Of a DNA stretch of 64,000 nucleotides, positions 34,684 through 44,564 are shown piece after piece. The notes beneath the pieces are model-generated. The model searched no databases and was not told where the DNA came from. It saw only the letters and a list, made by a program, of their open reading frames with translations. Made by a program: the position numbers and the translations under genes. Source of the DNA: Leptospira kanakyensis (GTDB taxonomy: Bacteria; Spirochaetota; Leptospiria; Leptospirales; Leptospiraceae); NCBI RefSeq assembly GCF_004769235.1, contig NZ_RQFG01000005.1, forward strand, positions 806,001 to 870,000, written 5' to 3'. The first letter of the stretch is position 1. Each line of letters begins with the position of its first letter.

Positions 34684-35490
34684 ATGAAAATTCACCCCAC
34701 TGCCATCATCGATCCGAAGGCGGAACTCCATGAGTCCGTAGAAGTCGGACCATTTTGTATCATTGAGAAAGATGTTAAAATCGGCGAAGGAACCGTCATT
34801 GAATCCCATGTCAAAATCCACGCAGGAACACGCATTGGTAAGTTCAATAAACTCTTTTCTGGGGGAAGTTACGGTGGATTACCACAGGATTTAGCGTTCA
34901 AACCCGAAACCAAAACCTATTTGGAAATTGGTGACCATAATATTCTAAGAGAAAATGTTGTTTTCCACCGGGGAACTGTGGAAGGAAAAGCTACGACCGT
35001 TGGGAATCACAACTATCTAATGGGAAACGTTCACCTTGCTCACGACGTAATTGTTGGTGACCATAACATTATGGTGCAAAACACAATGCTTGCCGGTCAT
35101 GTTGTCATTGGTGATAAAGTTTTTATCTCCGGATCCGTGGGTGTCCACCAATTTGTCCGAGTTTCTGATTATGCAATGTTAGCTGGACTTACTAAAGTAG
35201 TCAAAGATGTTCCTCCTTATGCAACTGTCGACGGACATCCCGGTGCCGTTGTTAGTTTGAACGTTGTGGGAATGAAACGAGCAGGAATTTCTGCTGATGT
35301 TCGTTTGGCCATCAAACGCGTTTACAAAGTTATTTACCACAGTGGATTCAATACCAAACAAGCGCTGACCGAATTAAAAAAAGACCCAAATCCTGCACCA
35401 GAAGTCCAAAAGATCATCCAATTTTTTGAAACAAGCAAACGTGGTGTTGTCGATCATCGTTTTGTTTCTGGTGGATCTGACGAAGAATGA
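34684..35490 (+). CDS. lpxA: LpxA acyl-ACP:UDP-sugar O/N-acyltransferase
   Basis: LpxA catalyses the first committed step of lipid A synthesis. The 268-residue protein is a left-handed beta-helix of hexapeptide repeats (for example VEVGPFCIIEKDVKIGEG) with a C-terminal helical part. The catalytic His is His120 in NVHLAHDVIVG. The GGLPQDL loop (64-70) fits the family. Leptospira enzymes are known to prefer a 3-amino sugar donor and give amide-linked acyl chains; whether this copy does so cannot be read from sequence by eye. It overlaps galE by four bases (ATGA). Confidence 0.95.
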   Translation: MKIHPTAIIDPKAELHESVEVGPFCIIEKDVKIGEGTVIESHVKIHAGTRIGKFNKLFSGGSYGGLPQDLAFKPETKTYLEIGDHNILRENVVFHRGTVEGKATTVGNHNYLMGNVHLAHDVIVGDHNIMVQNTMLAGHVVIGDKVFISGSVGVHQFVRVSDYAMLAGLTKVVKDVPPYATVDGHPGAVVSLNVVGMKRAGISADVRLAIKRVYKVIYHSGFNTKQALTELKKDPNPAPEVQKIIQFFETSKRGVVDHRFVSGGSDEE

Positions 35491-36455
35491 GAGTTCTCGT
35501 TACCGGGGGAGCCGGTTATATTGGAAGCCATATCGTTTTAGAACTTATGGAACTTGGACATGAAATTCTCGTTGTTGATGATATGGAAAAAGGAAACGAA
35601 GCTAATTTGTTTCCAGGAAATGAATTCATCAAAGGGGAAATCCAAAATCCAGAAGTCTTAAAACAGGCATTTACAAAAAAAATCGATGCGGTATTTCACT
35701 TTGCGGCTTGGAAAGCTGCTGGTGAATCCATGACAGATCCATTAAAGTACACAATGAACAACTTAAATGGAACCTTTACTTTGTTAGATGCAATGGTAAA
35801 GTATGATTGTAAATACTTTGTTTTTTCTTCCTCAGCAGCAGTGTATGGAGCACCAAAATACCTTCCTATCGACGAAAAACATCCTTTGAATCCAGAAAAC
35901 TACTACGGATATACAAAGTTATGTATTGAAGAAAACTTAGAATGGTTTGATAAATTAAAAGGATTAAAATCAGCGAGATTACGTTATTTTAATGCAGCAG
36001 GTTACGATCCCAAAGGTAGAATCAGAGGTATTGAAAAAACTCCCGCCAATTTATTACCTATCATTATGGAAGCAGCAACTGGAATTCGTAATGGTTATGA
36101 AATTTTTGGAACCGATTACGAAACAGAAGATGGAACTTGTGTTCGTGATTACATCCATGTTTCTGATTTAGCCAAGGCTCATGTTCTGGCGTTGGACTAT
36201 ATCATATCGAAAAATCAAAGTTTAACGGTAAATTTAGGATCGGAAGCTGGTTATTCAGTTAAAGAAATGGCTGATCTTTCTGAAAAAGTAGTTGGTAAAA
36301 CCATCTCTCACAAAACAGGCCCTAGGCGAGCGGGCGATCCTGCAAAACTATTGGCATCCTCTGCAAAAGCGAGAGAACTTTTGAATTGGAAACCTATTTA
36401 CAGTGATGCAGAAACTTTACTTTCTAGTATGTGGAGCCTTTACAAAACCCTATAA
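35487..36455 (+). CDS. galE: UDP-glucose 4-epimerase
   Basis: This 322-residue short-chain dehydrogenase-type epimerase has the NAD-binding loop GGAGYIG (7-13), a SSSAAVYG segment with the catalytic Ser, and Tyr140-x-x-x-Lys144 in YYGYTK. It interconverts UDP-glucose and UDP-galactose (or N-acetyl forms) for LPS sugars. It is translationally coupled to lpxA (four-base overlap), linking it to envelope synthesis. A terminator hairpin overlaps its stop. Substrate width cannot be judged from sequence alone. Confidence 0.93.
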   Translation: MRVLVTGGAGYIGSHIVLELMELGHEILVVDDMEKGNEANLFPGNEFIKGEIQNPEVLKQAFTKKIDAVFHFAAWKAAGESMTDPLKYTMNNLNGTFTLLDAMVKYDCKYFVFSSSAAVYGAPKYLPIDEKHPLNPENYYGYTKLCIEENLEWFDKLKGLKSARLRYFNAAGYDPKGRIRGIEKTPANLLPIIMEAATGIRNGYEIFGTDYETEDGTCVRDYIHVSDLAKAHVLALDYIISKNQSLTVNLGSEAGYSVKEMADLSEKVVGKTISHKTGPRRAGDPAKLLASSAKARELLNWKPIYSDAETLLSSMWSLYKTL

Positions 36456-36475
36456 CGAAGGGTTTTGAATTTTTT
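36443..36475 (+). terminator. Rho-independent terminator of lpxA-galE
   Basis: CAAAACCC (36443-36450) and GGGTTTTG (36460-36467) form an 8-bp stem with a 9-base loop, followed by AATTTTTT. It includes the galE stop codon, and the convergent VanY-like gene also ends inside it. Confidence 0.75.
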
Positions 36476-37250
36476 CACAATCCGGGTTTATGGAACGAAC
36501 ATAATCCAAAGCCCGGTTCCCTAAAACATCAGCACCTAAAAAACTTCCCGTCAATTGAATCTCTCCTGATTCAAATCCCTTAACCCATTCTTTGGTGAGT
36601 TGGTTAGAAATAGGAGCGTAAGACCAGTGCCACTTCTCTTCTTGGTATCCCTTATTGTTCCTAGTCGATAAACTACTGTAAGGTTGACAAAAGCCATATT
36701 TTGCTGCATTTTGTTTGAGCCAATCGTAAAGGATTTTCCCTTTTCCCGTTTCTTCGAAATAAGCATTGTCTAATGCATTGATATCGAAATCAGTTCCCCA
36801 GTGGTGACGAGAGGTTCCAGGTGCACTAGAAAATTCTAAAATCAAACCGATGATCTCTTCTGGAGTTTTTCCTTTGATGGGGATACGCATGGCTTTTTTA
36901 CCAGTGAACTTAGATTCCCAAATTGCTTTTTGGTGAGTAAAATTACGGAAAGAAGATACTAAAAAGATATGTTGTTTGTAAGAACTTGGTTTGGAATCTT
37001 CAAAATCATTGACCATTTGATGTAGGGCTTTTTTTACTTCCGGCCTTAGAAAATGGTCTTTTCCATTTTCTTCCAGGATAACAGGCGCTAACGGCCCAGG
37101 TGAATTAAATTTACCAGTCAAATAAGAGGTTTTTTCAAGACCTAAATACAAATCCGTTTTGGATGGTTTGACTGGTTTTTCTCCGCAAACTAAAAAGAAA
37201 GAAACAAACAACAGAGATACATACTTAGTTCGGAACATAGTTAAGTTCAT
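36450..37250 (-). CDS. VanY-type D-alanyl-D-alanine carboxypeptidase lipoprotein
   Basis: The 266-residue protein has a signal with likely lipidated Cys22 (FFLVCGE) and a peptidase M15B domain. The zinc-site motif SRHHWGTDFD (147-156) supplies His149 and Asp156, and EKWHWSY supplies the third His. It trims peptidoglycan stem peptides in the periplasm. The start could be either the first ATG or the one four codons on; neither has a strong ribosome site. It is last in the recG run, 14 bp after recG. Confidence 0.88.
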   Translation of the reverse strand: MNLTMFRTKYVSLLFVSFFLVCGEKPVKPSKTDLYLGLEKTSYLTGKFNSPGPLAPVILEENGKDHFLRPEVKKALHQMVNDFEDSKPSSYKQHIFLVSSFRNFTHQKAIWESKFTGKKAMRIPIKGKTPEEIIGLILEFSSAPGTSRHHWGTDFDINALDNAYFEETGKGKILYDWLKQNAAKYGFCQPYSSLSTRNNKGYQEEKWHWSYAPISNQLTKEWVKGFESGEIQLTGSFLGADVLGNRALDYVRSINPDCEKIQNPSL

Positions 37251-37264
37251 TAAAAATTTACGGA

Positions 37265-39334
37265 TTAATTAGCAAATAAAAATTTGCCTTCGCTGAATCT
37301 TGTACTCAATTCCATCAGTTCTTTTGGATCGTCCAAAGGAAAAGAAGAAGCGTCTTCTTTGGCTTCATCAAGTAAGTTACGATCCGATACCAAATCGGCA
37401 ATTTTAAATTCAGGCAGTCCACTTTGTTTGACTCCGAGAAGTTCACCAGGTCCTCGGATGGCTAAATCTTTTTCTGCCAAATAGTACCCATCATTAGAAG
37501 CAACAAGTGCTTCCAACCGATCTCGTCCTTCATCACTAATAAAATCACCGGTCATTAGAATACAAAAACTTTCGATATCACTTCTTCCCACGCGACCACG
37601 TAACTGGTGTAATTGGGAAATTCCAAACCGGTCGGCATGTTCCACTACTAAAATAGTGGCATTGGGAACATCCACTCCCACTTCCACAACTGTTGTTGTC
37701 ACAAGGATTTGGATTTCTCCCGATTTGAATTTTTCCATAACAGATTCTTTTTCTGCACTTTTCATTTTCCCATGTAACAAACCAATTTTTAAATCAGGAA
37801 AAATATTGGTTCGTAAATTTTCATAAGCAACCGTACAAGATTCCAAATCTACCTTTTCTGATTCTTCTACTAAGGGATACACAATATAACACTGTCTACC
37901 CGATCCTACATACTTACGAATCGAATTATAAACTCCTGTCCTTCGGTCTTCTTTATACCATCTTGTATCAATGGGTTTACGGCCTTTGGGTTTGGTTTTT
38001 ATATTTACGAGTGATAGATCCCCATACAAAGTCAGGCAAAGAGTTCGCGGGATCGGTGTGGCCGTCATTGCGAGGATATCAGGATTTTTTCCTTTCGAAC
38101 GTATGGTTTCCCGTTGATCCACTCCAAACTTATGTTGTTCATCAATCACAACAAGCCCAAGGTCAGAAAAAATCACATCTTCCTGTAGTAAGGAATGTGT
38201 TCCAATGATGATATTGGATTCGCCCGATTTGATCCTTGCCAGTTTCTCCGAACGAGTTTTTTTGTTTTCTCCACCAAGCAGCAGTTCAATGCCAAGGAAT
38301 GGCATATTTCCCATAAATTTATAAATGGTTTGGTAGTGTTGGCGTGCTAAAATTTCCGTCGGAGCTAAAAATACCACTTGGATGTGATTATCAATATAGT
38401 GAAGACCAATGAGTAAGGCCGTAATGGTTTTTCCAGAACCCACATCCCCTTGGAGTAAAAAGGCAGCCGGAGAATCTGAACTCGTTTGGGATAGAATGGT
38501 ATTTACAGCAACTTTTTGATCTTCTGTCAATTCGAAGGGAAGATTTTTTTCCAAATTCTCTCTGGAAGGGGATTTGGGTAGTGGCCATAACAATCGCTTT
38601 ACTTTTTGACGTTCTCTTTGTTTGTATAACAATAATCTTTGGAAATAAAAAAACTCTTCATAAGCAAATCGTTTCCGTGCAATTTGTACGGCTTCCATGG
38701 TTTCAGGAAAATGGATTTCATGAAAGGCTTTGTCACGACCAAGCAAGGATCGTTTTTTGACTAGTTTTTGTGGGAGATTTTCCGTGATCTCTCCCCCTTC
38801 CAAAACTTGATGTATGAGTTTTCGTAATCCTTTGGAATCAAGACCGTCTTCTTTGAGTGCTTCCGTAGAAGGATAAAGAGGAATGATTCGACCTGCATGG
38901 ATGGAATCTTCCGGATCATCTTTGTCCGACAAAAATTCATACTCGGGATGGACAATTTGATAACCTTTAAAGTATTCAAGTTTCCCCGAAATCACAACCT
39001 TTCGATCGACTGTGAATATCTTATGAAAAAAATTTACACCGCGAAAGAATACCAAATTGATTCTTTCATTATTTAAGGTTCTAAACCCAACAAGTAACCG
39101 GCTTTTTTTTCCATGTACAATATAACTATCAGCAATGGAACCAAGTAAGGTGACCACATCCCCTTGTTTTAAAATGATGTCTTTTGTAAAATTACGATCT
39201 AGGTACCGACGAGGAAAATAAGTCAGGAGTTCAAAGAAAGTTGAGATTCCATGTTCCAGAAGGACCGACTTTCGTTTGGGTCCAATCCCTTTGAGAGAAG
39301 ATAAACTTTGTGATAAATCAAGTCCTTGTTTCAT
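37265..39334 (-). CDS. recG: ATP-dependent DNA helicase RecG
   Basis: RecG remodels stalled replication forks and Holliday junctions. The 689-residue protein has the N-terminal wedge/OB domain (about 60-170), helicase motif I QGDVGSGKT, motif II DEQH, TATPIPRTL, and the C-terminal helicase half with QLRGRVGR and GPGELLG. Length and motifs are normal for the family. The ATG overlaps the end of the small zinc-ribbon-like gene by four bases. Confidence 0.97.
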   Translation of the reverse strand: MKQGLDLSQSLSSLKGIGPKRKSVLLEHGISTFFELLTYFPRRYLDRNFTKDIILKQGDVVTLLGSIADSYIVHGKKSRLLVGFRTLNNERINLVFFRGVNFFHKIFTVDRKVVISGKLEYFKGYQIVHPEYEFLSDKDDPEDSIHAGRIIPLYPSTEALKEDGLDSKGLRKLIHQVLEGGEITENLPQKLVKKRSLLGRDKAFHEIHFPETMEAVQIARKRFAYEEFFYFQRLLLYKQRERQKVKRLLWPLPKSPSRENLEKNLPFELTEDQKVAVNTILSQTSSDSPAAFLLQGDVGSGKTITALLIGLHYIDNHIQVVFLAPTEILARQHYQTIYKFMGNMPFLGIELLLGGENKKTRSEKLARIKSGESNIIIGTHSLLQEDVIFSDLGLVVIDEQHKFGVDQRETIRSKGKNPDILAMTATPIPRTLCLTLYGDLSLVNIKTKPKGRKPIDTRWYKEDRRTGVYNSIRKYVGSGRQCYIVYPLVEESEKVDLESCTVAYENLRTNIFPDLKIGLLHGKMKSAEKESVMEKFKSGEIQILVTTTVVEVGVDVPNATILVVEHADRFGISQLHQLRGRVGRSDIESFCILMTGDFISDEGRDRLEALVASNDGYYLAEKDLAIRGPGELLGVKQSGLPEFKIADLVSDRNLLDEAKEDASSFPLDDPKELMELSTRFSEGKFLFAN

Positions 39335-39735
39335 AACTCATCCGTGGGTGTGGGGGGCCCAAAGCCATTGTCATTAACTGCGGGAGAAGAATCCGTATTC
39401 GTTTTTTCTGAATCCAAAATCAAATAACAATACTTACATCCATAAATTTGAGCCTGTTTTTTTCCTTCACTGTTTGTATAAGCAGAAATGGCAGCATATA
39501 AAAATTCGTTTTTGTTTAATACAGTCCCACAAACAGGACATAGGCGAAGGCGCGGTAATTTTGGATCTTTTTCCTTTCCGTAAACTTTTCTCGGATCACC
39601 TACACGCAAATTTCCTTCTTTTGCGAGACGTTCCTTTTCCTTTTTGTCTAAACTTTGGTTGTCAACAGCAGAAAGGGCATACAAAAAGAAAGCTACTGTA
39701 AATAGGACACCACAAATCGTAAGAAAGGTGACCAT
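39331..39735 (-). CDS. Membrane-anchored zinc-ribbon-like protein
   Basis: The 134-residue protein has an N-terminal hydrophobic helix (3-21) and two Cys pairs, CPVCG (about 67-71) and CKYC (about 99-102), suggesting a zinc ribbon. The C-terminus is Pro/Asp-rich and probably disordered. Family and function are unknown. It overlaps recG by four bases and directly abuts the upstream phosphoesterase gene, so it is translated with both. Confidence 0.6.
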   Translation of the reverse strand: MVTFLTICGVLFTVAFFLYALSAVDNQSLDKKEKERLAKEGNLRVGDPRKVYGKEKDPKLPRLRLCPVCGTVLNKNEFLYAAISAYTNSEGKKQAQIYGCKYCYLILDSEKTNTDSSPAVNDNGFGPPTPTDEL

Positions 39736-40740
39736 TTAATTACCTCGAATGTAATCTTCTGAACTCACTGTGGAAATGGGATTTTGTGAAATAAGTTTCA
39801 AATGTTTTTCAGTACAATCCACTTCGATCAGTGTATGCCAATCCTCTCCTCGCAATTGACAAAGATTCGATTGTACGACATCTTTCCCATCCAAAATGAT
39901 TTCTGCATAATACCCACCTTCTTGAAATCCATGTAAGGAATCTACGGCACCAAAGTTAGATGGGTTGATAAAAACTGTGTTTCTTGTTTTTTTGATTCCT
40001 TGGTCTTCATGGACATGACCTGAAACCACAAGAGAAGGAGATTCATCATCCAAATACCGACGAATCCCTTGGCTTCCACATTTTCCTACACCAGGAATGT
40101 TATCAAAATATCCATAAGCCGGGTTATGAATCCAACAAATGTCTGGCATTTCTTGTCGAAAAAAATCTTCCGGTTCGCTATAGTTTTTTCCGTTTTTGGT
40201 ATATTCATGGAAAACAACTGTTAGTTTTTCAGGAATCCCAGATGTCCAAATGGGAGCACCACCATAACCAGAAACTTTTAAATTTCCAAAATCAAAACTT
40301 TTTCGATGAACTTCGCGTTGGTAGAGTTCTGTGTATTGTAAATCCAAATCATAATTTCCCGGCAAACAATACACAGGCGACTTTGCATATTTGATGATAA
40401 GTTTTTCGATGATTTCATATTTTTCTTTCATCGTTTTGGCAGCAAGTTTATACAAGTCTCGATACTTATGGGATTTTTCTACAATGGCAGTGGAATACTT
40501 TTCAGGAAAACGAATGGCATGAGTTGTAAAATCAAAAGGAGTAGAATCATCCTTTCTTTCCGTTAATAAATAATATAACTCTTCCTGTACTCCACAAAAA
40601 TCAATGATACGATCAAAAGAAAAAAATGCCTTATATATAATATCTCCGGAAAACAAATACAAATCTGCTTCTGTTGTTTGCAGGATTCGTTTCAAACCAT
40701 GAAGACCATCATGGATATCCGTTAGATAAATGATTTTCAT
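39736..40740 (-). CDS. Metallophosphoesterase
   Basis: The 334-residue protein shows the calcineurin-like order of motifs: D8-x-H10 (TDIHDG), GD (G32-D33), GNYD and GHVHE, followed by a C-terminal domain of about 80 residues. In most members the third motif is GNH[DE]; here the His is Tyr (GNYD), which could change the reaction (nuclease versus phosphatase). A mid-protein insertion with several Lys/Glu-rich helices is also present. It abuts the upstream unknown gene and the downstream zinc-ribbon gene without gaps. Confidence 0.85.
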   Translation of the reverse strand: MKIIYLTDIHDGLHGLKRILQTTEADLYLFSGDIIYKAFFSFDRIIDFCGVQEELYYLLTERKDDSTPFDFTTHAIRFPEKYSTAIVEKSHKYRDLYKLAAKTMKEKYEIIEKLIIKYAKSPVYCLPGNYDLDLQYTELYQREVHRKSFDFGNLKVSGYGGAPIWTSGIPEKLTVVFHEYTKNGKNYSEPEDFFRQEMPDICWIHNPAYGYFDNIPGVGKCGSQGIRRYLDDESPSLVVSGHVHEDQGIKKTRNTVFINPSNFGAVDSLHGFQEGGYYAEIILDGKDVVQSNLCQLRGEDWHTLIEVDCTEKHLKLISQNPISTVSSEDYIRGN

Positions 40741-41421
40741 TTATTCATTTTCCCAAAGTAACATCTGAATGTCTCGGTCTTCTTCAATATAATCGATCTT
40801 TAAATATTCAGGACCAAAAAAATCCACAAGTGGTTTTAAGATGGTGGAAGATCTTACAAAAATATATAGTTCGTTATTATCTCCAATGATGTATTGGATA
40901 TCAATTTTTCCGGCAATGGAGGGAACCAAATTTAAAAAATAATTTAGATCGAATAAAATTTCCCACTGTAAACCAGTGATCGAAAGTAGATGAGGTGCTG
41001 CATTTAAGATGGATTCAAAAACCTTTTTTTTATGGAAAGGATCCACTTTACCAAACCACCTAACAAAGTCGAATCGTCTTGGTTTTGTATCCCAAACCCG
41101 ATACCCAACAATTTTCAAACGAGCTTTGTTGTCTTTAACGGAAACAGGTTTTAGGCGGACTCGGTATTTAATCGATTCCACTTTCAAAAAACGAGCGATC
41201 CAGAGCCAACCCATTCGGTAAACTCCAGTCATAATGACTTCACCCTTGGCAGAAGAGACTTCCAAACTCTCTAAATCGGGATCCTCCGCAATGATTTCTG
41301 TCGATATGACCTTTCGTAAGCTACCCAAAAGCAGGGTAACTTTATAATTACTCTTTGGGACCACTTTGGGTGGCAAAAAGAGATTCAGCGGATTGAAACG
41401 GAGAAGATCCGTTAAAAGCAT
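40741..41421 (-). CDS. Hypothetical protein, PilZ-like region possible
   Basis: The 226-residue protein is probably soluble and beta-rich in the first half, with basic strands such as IKYRVRLKPVSV. No signal peptide and no cysteine. I do not recognise the family firmly; a PilZ-like fold cannot be excluded but the RxxxR...DxSxxG signature is not seen. It is the first gene of the run with the phosphoesterase, zinc ribbon, recG and VanY-like genes and is separated from gpsA by a 57-bp divergent gap. Confidence 0.5.
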   Translation of the reverse strand: MLLTDLLRFNPLNLFLPPKVVPKSNYKVTLLLGSLRKVISTEIIAEDPDLESLEVSSAKGEVIMTGVYRMGWLWIARFLKVESIKYRVRLKPVSVKDNKARLKIVGYRVWDTKPRRFDFVRWFGKVDPFHKKKVFESILNAAPHLLSITGLQWEILFDLNYFLNLVPSIAGKIDIQYIIGDNNELYIFVRSSTILKPLVDFFGPEYLKIDYIEEDRDIQMLLWENE

Positions 41422-41478
41422 ATTTTAATTTTTATTTTCTATTGCCTTTTTGGAAAGCAGATTTAGAATACAGAACTC

Positions 41479-42480
41479 ATGAAGATTGGTATCATTGGCG
41501 CCGGAAGTTTTGGCACTGCACTAGGTAGTATTTTAGCGGACAAGGGTTATGACGTGACCCTTTGGACAAGAAGCGAGGATCAAGCAAGATCCATCAATGA
41601 AAACCATATGAATTCCAAACAAATGCCCGATTTGGTGCTTCCGGAGAAATTAAAAGCGGATACGAACCTCATCCATGTTGTGAAAGACAAGGAGATGATT
41701 GTCTCGGCTCCTCCAAGCCATGCGCTTTCGGGAATTTTAAAAGAAATTAAGGATCATATCCCTCCAAAGGTGCCTATCGTTTCTGCCTCTAAGGGGATAG
41801 AAAACGAAAGCCTCAGACTGGTATCGGAAATTTTTGAATCCGAACTTCCTGGACAATTCCATTCCCAACTCTCGTATCTTTCAGGCCCCAGTTTTGCCAA
41901 AGAAATGGTGAAACGAGTTCCAACCATTGTTTCTATCGCATCTAAAAACGAAGCCACCGCCAAACGAGTGCAAGAGATCTTTAGTTTTACTTATTTTAGA
42001 ACCTATTGGACCCCCGATGTTGTGGGTGTCGAAGTAGGCGGTGCTTTAAAAAACGTAATCGCCATTGCTGCAGGAGTTGCTGATGGACTCGGGTTTGGAC
42101 AAAATACGAGGGCCGCTCTCATCACACGCGGGTTAAACGAAATCTCGCGGATAGGAATCAAAATGGGTGCCGATCCTATGACCTTCCTTGGACCGTCTGG
42201 TATGGGGGATTTGGTTCTCACTTGTTGCGGGGAAGCATCGCGTAACAGAACTGTTGGATTTCGATTGGGTAAGGGCGAAAAACTAAAAGAAATTTTAGCT
42301 TCTATGAATGAAGTAGCGGAAGGTGTCAAAACCACACTTTCTGCAAAAAATCTTTCTGACAAACTGGGTGTGGAGATGGCCATCACCCAGGAAGTCTATC
42401 GAATGTTATACGAAGATAAAGACCCAAAAGAAGTGGTAAAAGCTCTTATGGGTCGTGACCTCAAACGGGAAGGTGTCTAA
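41479..42480 (+). CDS. gpsA: Glycerol-3-phosphate dehydrogenase [NAD(P)+]
   Basis: GpsA reduces dihydroxyacetone phosphate to sn-glycerol-3-phosphate for phospholipid synthesis. The 333-residue protein has the cofactor loop [10 protein letters not shown] (7-16), the family patterns ASKGIE and SGPSFAKE, and the catalytic-Lys region [13 protein letters not shown]. Length is standard. It ends overlapping the convergent MAPEG gene by four bases. Confidence 0.96.
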   Translation: MKIGIIGAGSFGTALGSILADKGYDVTLWTRSEDQARSINENHMNSKQMPDLVLPEKLKADTNLIHVVKDKEMIVSAPPSHALSGILKEIKDHIPPKVPIVSASKGIENESLRLVSEIFESELPGQFHSQLSYLSGPSFAKEMVKRVPTIVSIASKNEATAKRVQEIFSFTYFRTYWTPDVVGVEVGGALKNVIAIAAGVADGLGFGQNTRAALITRGLNEISRIGIKMGADPMTFLGPSGMGDLVLTCCGEASRNRTVGFRLGKGEKLKEILASMNEVAEGVKTTLSAKNLSDKLGVEMAITQEVYRMLYEDKDPKEVVKALMGRDLKREGV

Positions 42481-42881
42481 AAAAGACGCACCAGTAAAAC
42501 TATATAAGTGAATATTTGGGTCATATAAAATGTAAACCGAATGTTCACTGCCCATACACTAGTAGAAGTTAAATGAGTGAGGGATTGTAAAACCCTTGCT
42601 CCTAAAATCACAAGGCCAGCTTGGTTTACAAAACTATCAATCATACCTAAGTTGGCTGTTAAAAAAACCACTGCCACAAATAAGGGAAGGTTTTCCAAAC
42701 TGTTGAGGTGAGCTCTGTTGATTCTCCAATAAAAATCAGAACCATGTTGGATCCCCGCAGGGAATTCATTTGATTTCTTTTTACCAAGTAACACTTGTAC
42801 ACTTCGATATGAAGTTAAAAATACTCCAAGCCCCAATGCCCAAAGTGTAAATCCGATGAGTGTAAGATAAATGGTTTCCAC
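42477..42881 (-). CDS. MAPEG-family membrane protein
   Basis: The 134-residue protein has four hydrophobic helices and the MAPEG signature [13 protein letters not shown] (about residues 55-67). The family covers glutathione-linked membrane enzymes of eicosanoid and detoxification metabolism; bacterial members mostly have unknown substrates. It is a single gene with its own upstream gap of 126 bp and faces gpsA. Confidence 0.85.
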   Translation of the reverse strand: METIYLTLIGFTLWALGLGVFLTSYRSVQVLLGKKKSNEFPAGIQHGSDFYWRINRAHLNSLENLPLFVAVVFLTANLGMIDSFVNQAGLVILGARVLQSLTHLTSTSVWAVNIRFTFYMTQIFTYIVLLVRLF

Positions 42882-43007
42882 AAATCCTCCTTTTGTATCA
42901 GAACCAAATCATCTTAGTTCTGAAGATACAGGTGGAGATTCTAAATGACTCTAATTCATTTGTAAACTAATTAAATGAAATTCTTGGTTGGATCTGAATG
43001 CTTTCTT

Positions 43008-43802
43008 TTAAAACCCAATCTTTTGGATCTGTTTCCAAACGGTAAGCCATGAGGATGAAAAAAAATGGTCAGGGGCTTCTGGAATTTCGATACAGTTCAG
43101 TCCGTTCTCTTTTGCAAAACTGACGCTGTATTCTTTCGGAAACCACTTATCAACTTTCGGTAGAAAGATTGTGTAATGAGTTCTTTTTTGAATGACGGAG
43201 GTATCTACCACAAACCCAGGTAAAAAAAGATTTTTTAAAAACTGAGATAAATCATCTAACCGAATTCTAGAGTTTTGGATGGGAACATTCAGATGACCAA
43301 CATTTCCACCCTCTAACCACAGAGAGTTCGAAAGAGTCTCTAATATCTGTTTGTTGGGTTTTTCTTCATCTGAAATTCCGGGTTTTAAGAGGAGGCGACT
43401 AAACTCTTCAATGGAACCTGATTCGTATAAATACCGAAGGCTAAGGACACTATCCAAAATGGGAGAAAGTAAAAACAATTTTTGAAAGGGAACTTCTTTG
43501 GCATACATCATGAGGGCAGCCCCTCCTCCACTATGCCCGATCCCATACAATTCTTTATTTGTATATCCGCGCTCTTTCAGATAAACATTTAACAACGATA
43601 TGGCGGTTTTGGGATCGTAGATTCCCTTTGAATTTCCATGAGAAGGAGGATTGAAACGAACAAGCCTAAGGCCTAGTACTTCTAGTTCACTATCACGAAT
43701 CCGAAACGATCTCGCATTGCCACCAGTGCTTGGCCAAAGAACAAGAACACCTCTCGCCTCTTCTTGTGAGGCTCCCGACTCAATGATTTCTAAAGAATCC
43801 AA
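43008..43802 (-). CDS. Alpha/beta hydrolase
   Basis: This 264-residue protein has the nucleophile elbow GHSGGG (about residues 88-93) and a likely catalytic His in APDHFF near residue 246, the standard alpha/beta hydrolase plan. The start of the domain (VLVLWPSTGG) is the oxyanion-loop strand. The substrate is unknown; esters or peptides are possible. It follows the methionine aminopeptidase gene by 6 bp and is the last gene of that operon. Confidence 0.8.
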   Translation of the reverse strand: MDSLEIIESGASQEEARGVLVLWPSTGGNARSFRIRDSELEVLGLRLVRFNPPSHGNSKGIYDPKTAISLLNVYLKERGYTNKELYGIGHSGGGAALMMYAKEVPFQKLFLLSPILDSVLSLRYLYESGSIEEFSRLLLKPGISDEEKPNKQILETLSNSLWLEGGNVGHLNVPIQNSRIRLDDLSQFLKNLFLPGFVVDTSVIQKRTHYTIFLPKVDKWFPKEYSVSFAKENGLNCIEIPEAPDHFFSSSWLTVWKQIQKIGF

Positions 43803-43808
43803 TGAGTC

Positions 43809-44564
43809 TTAAAGTGTAGCGATGATGGGTTTTCCGTTTTGGACAATGACAGTATGTTCGCACTGAGCTACATAACTGAGTTCCCCACGACGGTTACTTG
43901 CGACCAGTGTCCAACCATCTTCTTCTTCATAAGCAGTTTGGCTACCAGTAGAAATAAAAGATTCAATCGCAAGAACAAGACCATTTCCCAATTTTCTTTG
44001 GTCACGTTTTTCTTCATAAACCAAAACTTGGGGTTCTTCATGGAGTTTTTTTCCCGTTCCATGTCCGGCTAAATTTTTAATCACAGTAAATCCATTTTCT
44101 ACTGCGGCAGAATGAATTTCTCTTCCAATGTTTCGTAAATAATTTCCAGTAAACGCTTGTTTTGTGGCACGCATCGTTCCTTCGATTGCTGTTTCACAAA
44201 GTTTTTGAAGTGTTTCGTTTGCTGTACCGACTACAAAAGAAATTCCTGTATCGGCATAATAACCATCTAGTTTCGCAGAAACGTCTATATTCACTAAATC
44301 TCCATCCTTTAAGATGGTTTCTTTTTTAGGAATCCCATGTGCGATTTCAAAATTGGTACTGATACAAGTATAACCAGGAAATTTATAATCAAACTTAGGC
44401 GCAGAAAATGCTCCTGCCTTTTCAAATTCCTGTTTTGCAACGTTGTCTAGTTCCAAAGTAGACACTCCGGGTTTAGCCAGAAGTTTTAAAAGTTCACGAA
44501 CCTTTGCGACAAACTTTCCTGCTTTTAATATCCCTTGAAGGTCTTTTTCATTTTGAATCGACAT
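43809..44564 (-). CDS. map: Methionine aminopeptidase, type I
   Basis: The enzyme removes the initiator methionine from new proteins. The 251-residue protein has the pita-bread ligands: Asp and Asp in VNIDVSAKLDGYYADTG, His in AGHGTGK, and Glu in AIESF and QCEHT. It has no N-terminal extension. It directly follows the arsS-like gene (no gap), which is an unusual place for map and probably reflects a shared promoter only. Confidence 0.94.
   Translation of the reverse strand: MSIQNEKDLQGILKAGKFVAKVRELLKLLAKPGVSTLELDNVAKQEFEKAGAFSAPKFDYKFPGYTCISTNFEIAHGIPKKETILKDGDLVNIDVSAKLDGYYADTGISFVVGTANETLQKLCETAIEGTMRATKQAFTGNYLRNIGREIHSAAVENGFTVIKNLAGHGTGKKLHEEPQVLVYEEKRDQRKLGNGLVLAIESFISTGSQTAYEEEDGWTLVASNRRGELSYVAQCEHTVIVQNGKPIIATL

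Noticed and set aside
41442..41469. Promoter-like TTGCCT and TAGAAT before gpsA
   Set aside because: Spacing 16 bp with weak -35 and the start codon only about 10 bases after the -10; not strong enough to list.
42003..42386. 127-residue minus-strand open frame within gpsA
   Set aside because: Fully inside gpsA, low-complexity Ser/Pro-rich translation typical of antisense frames.
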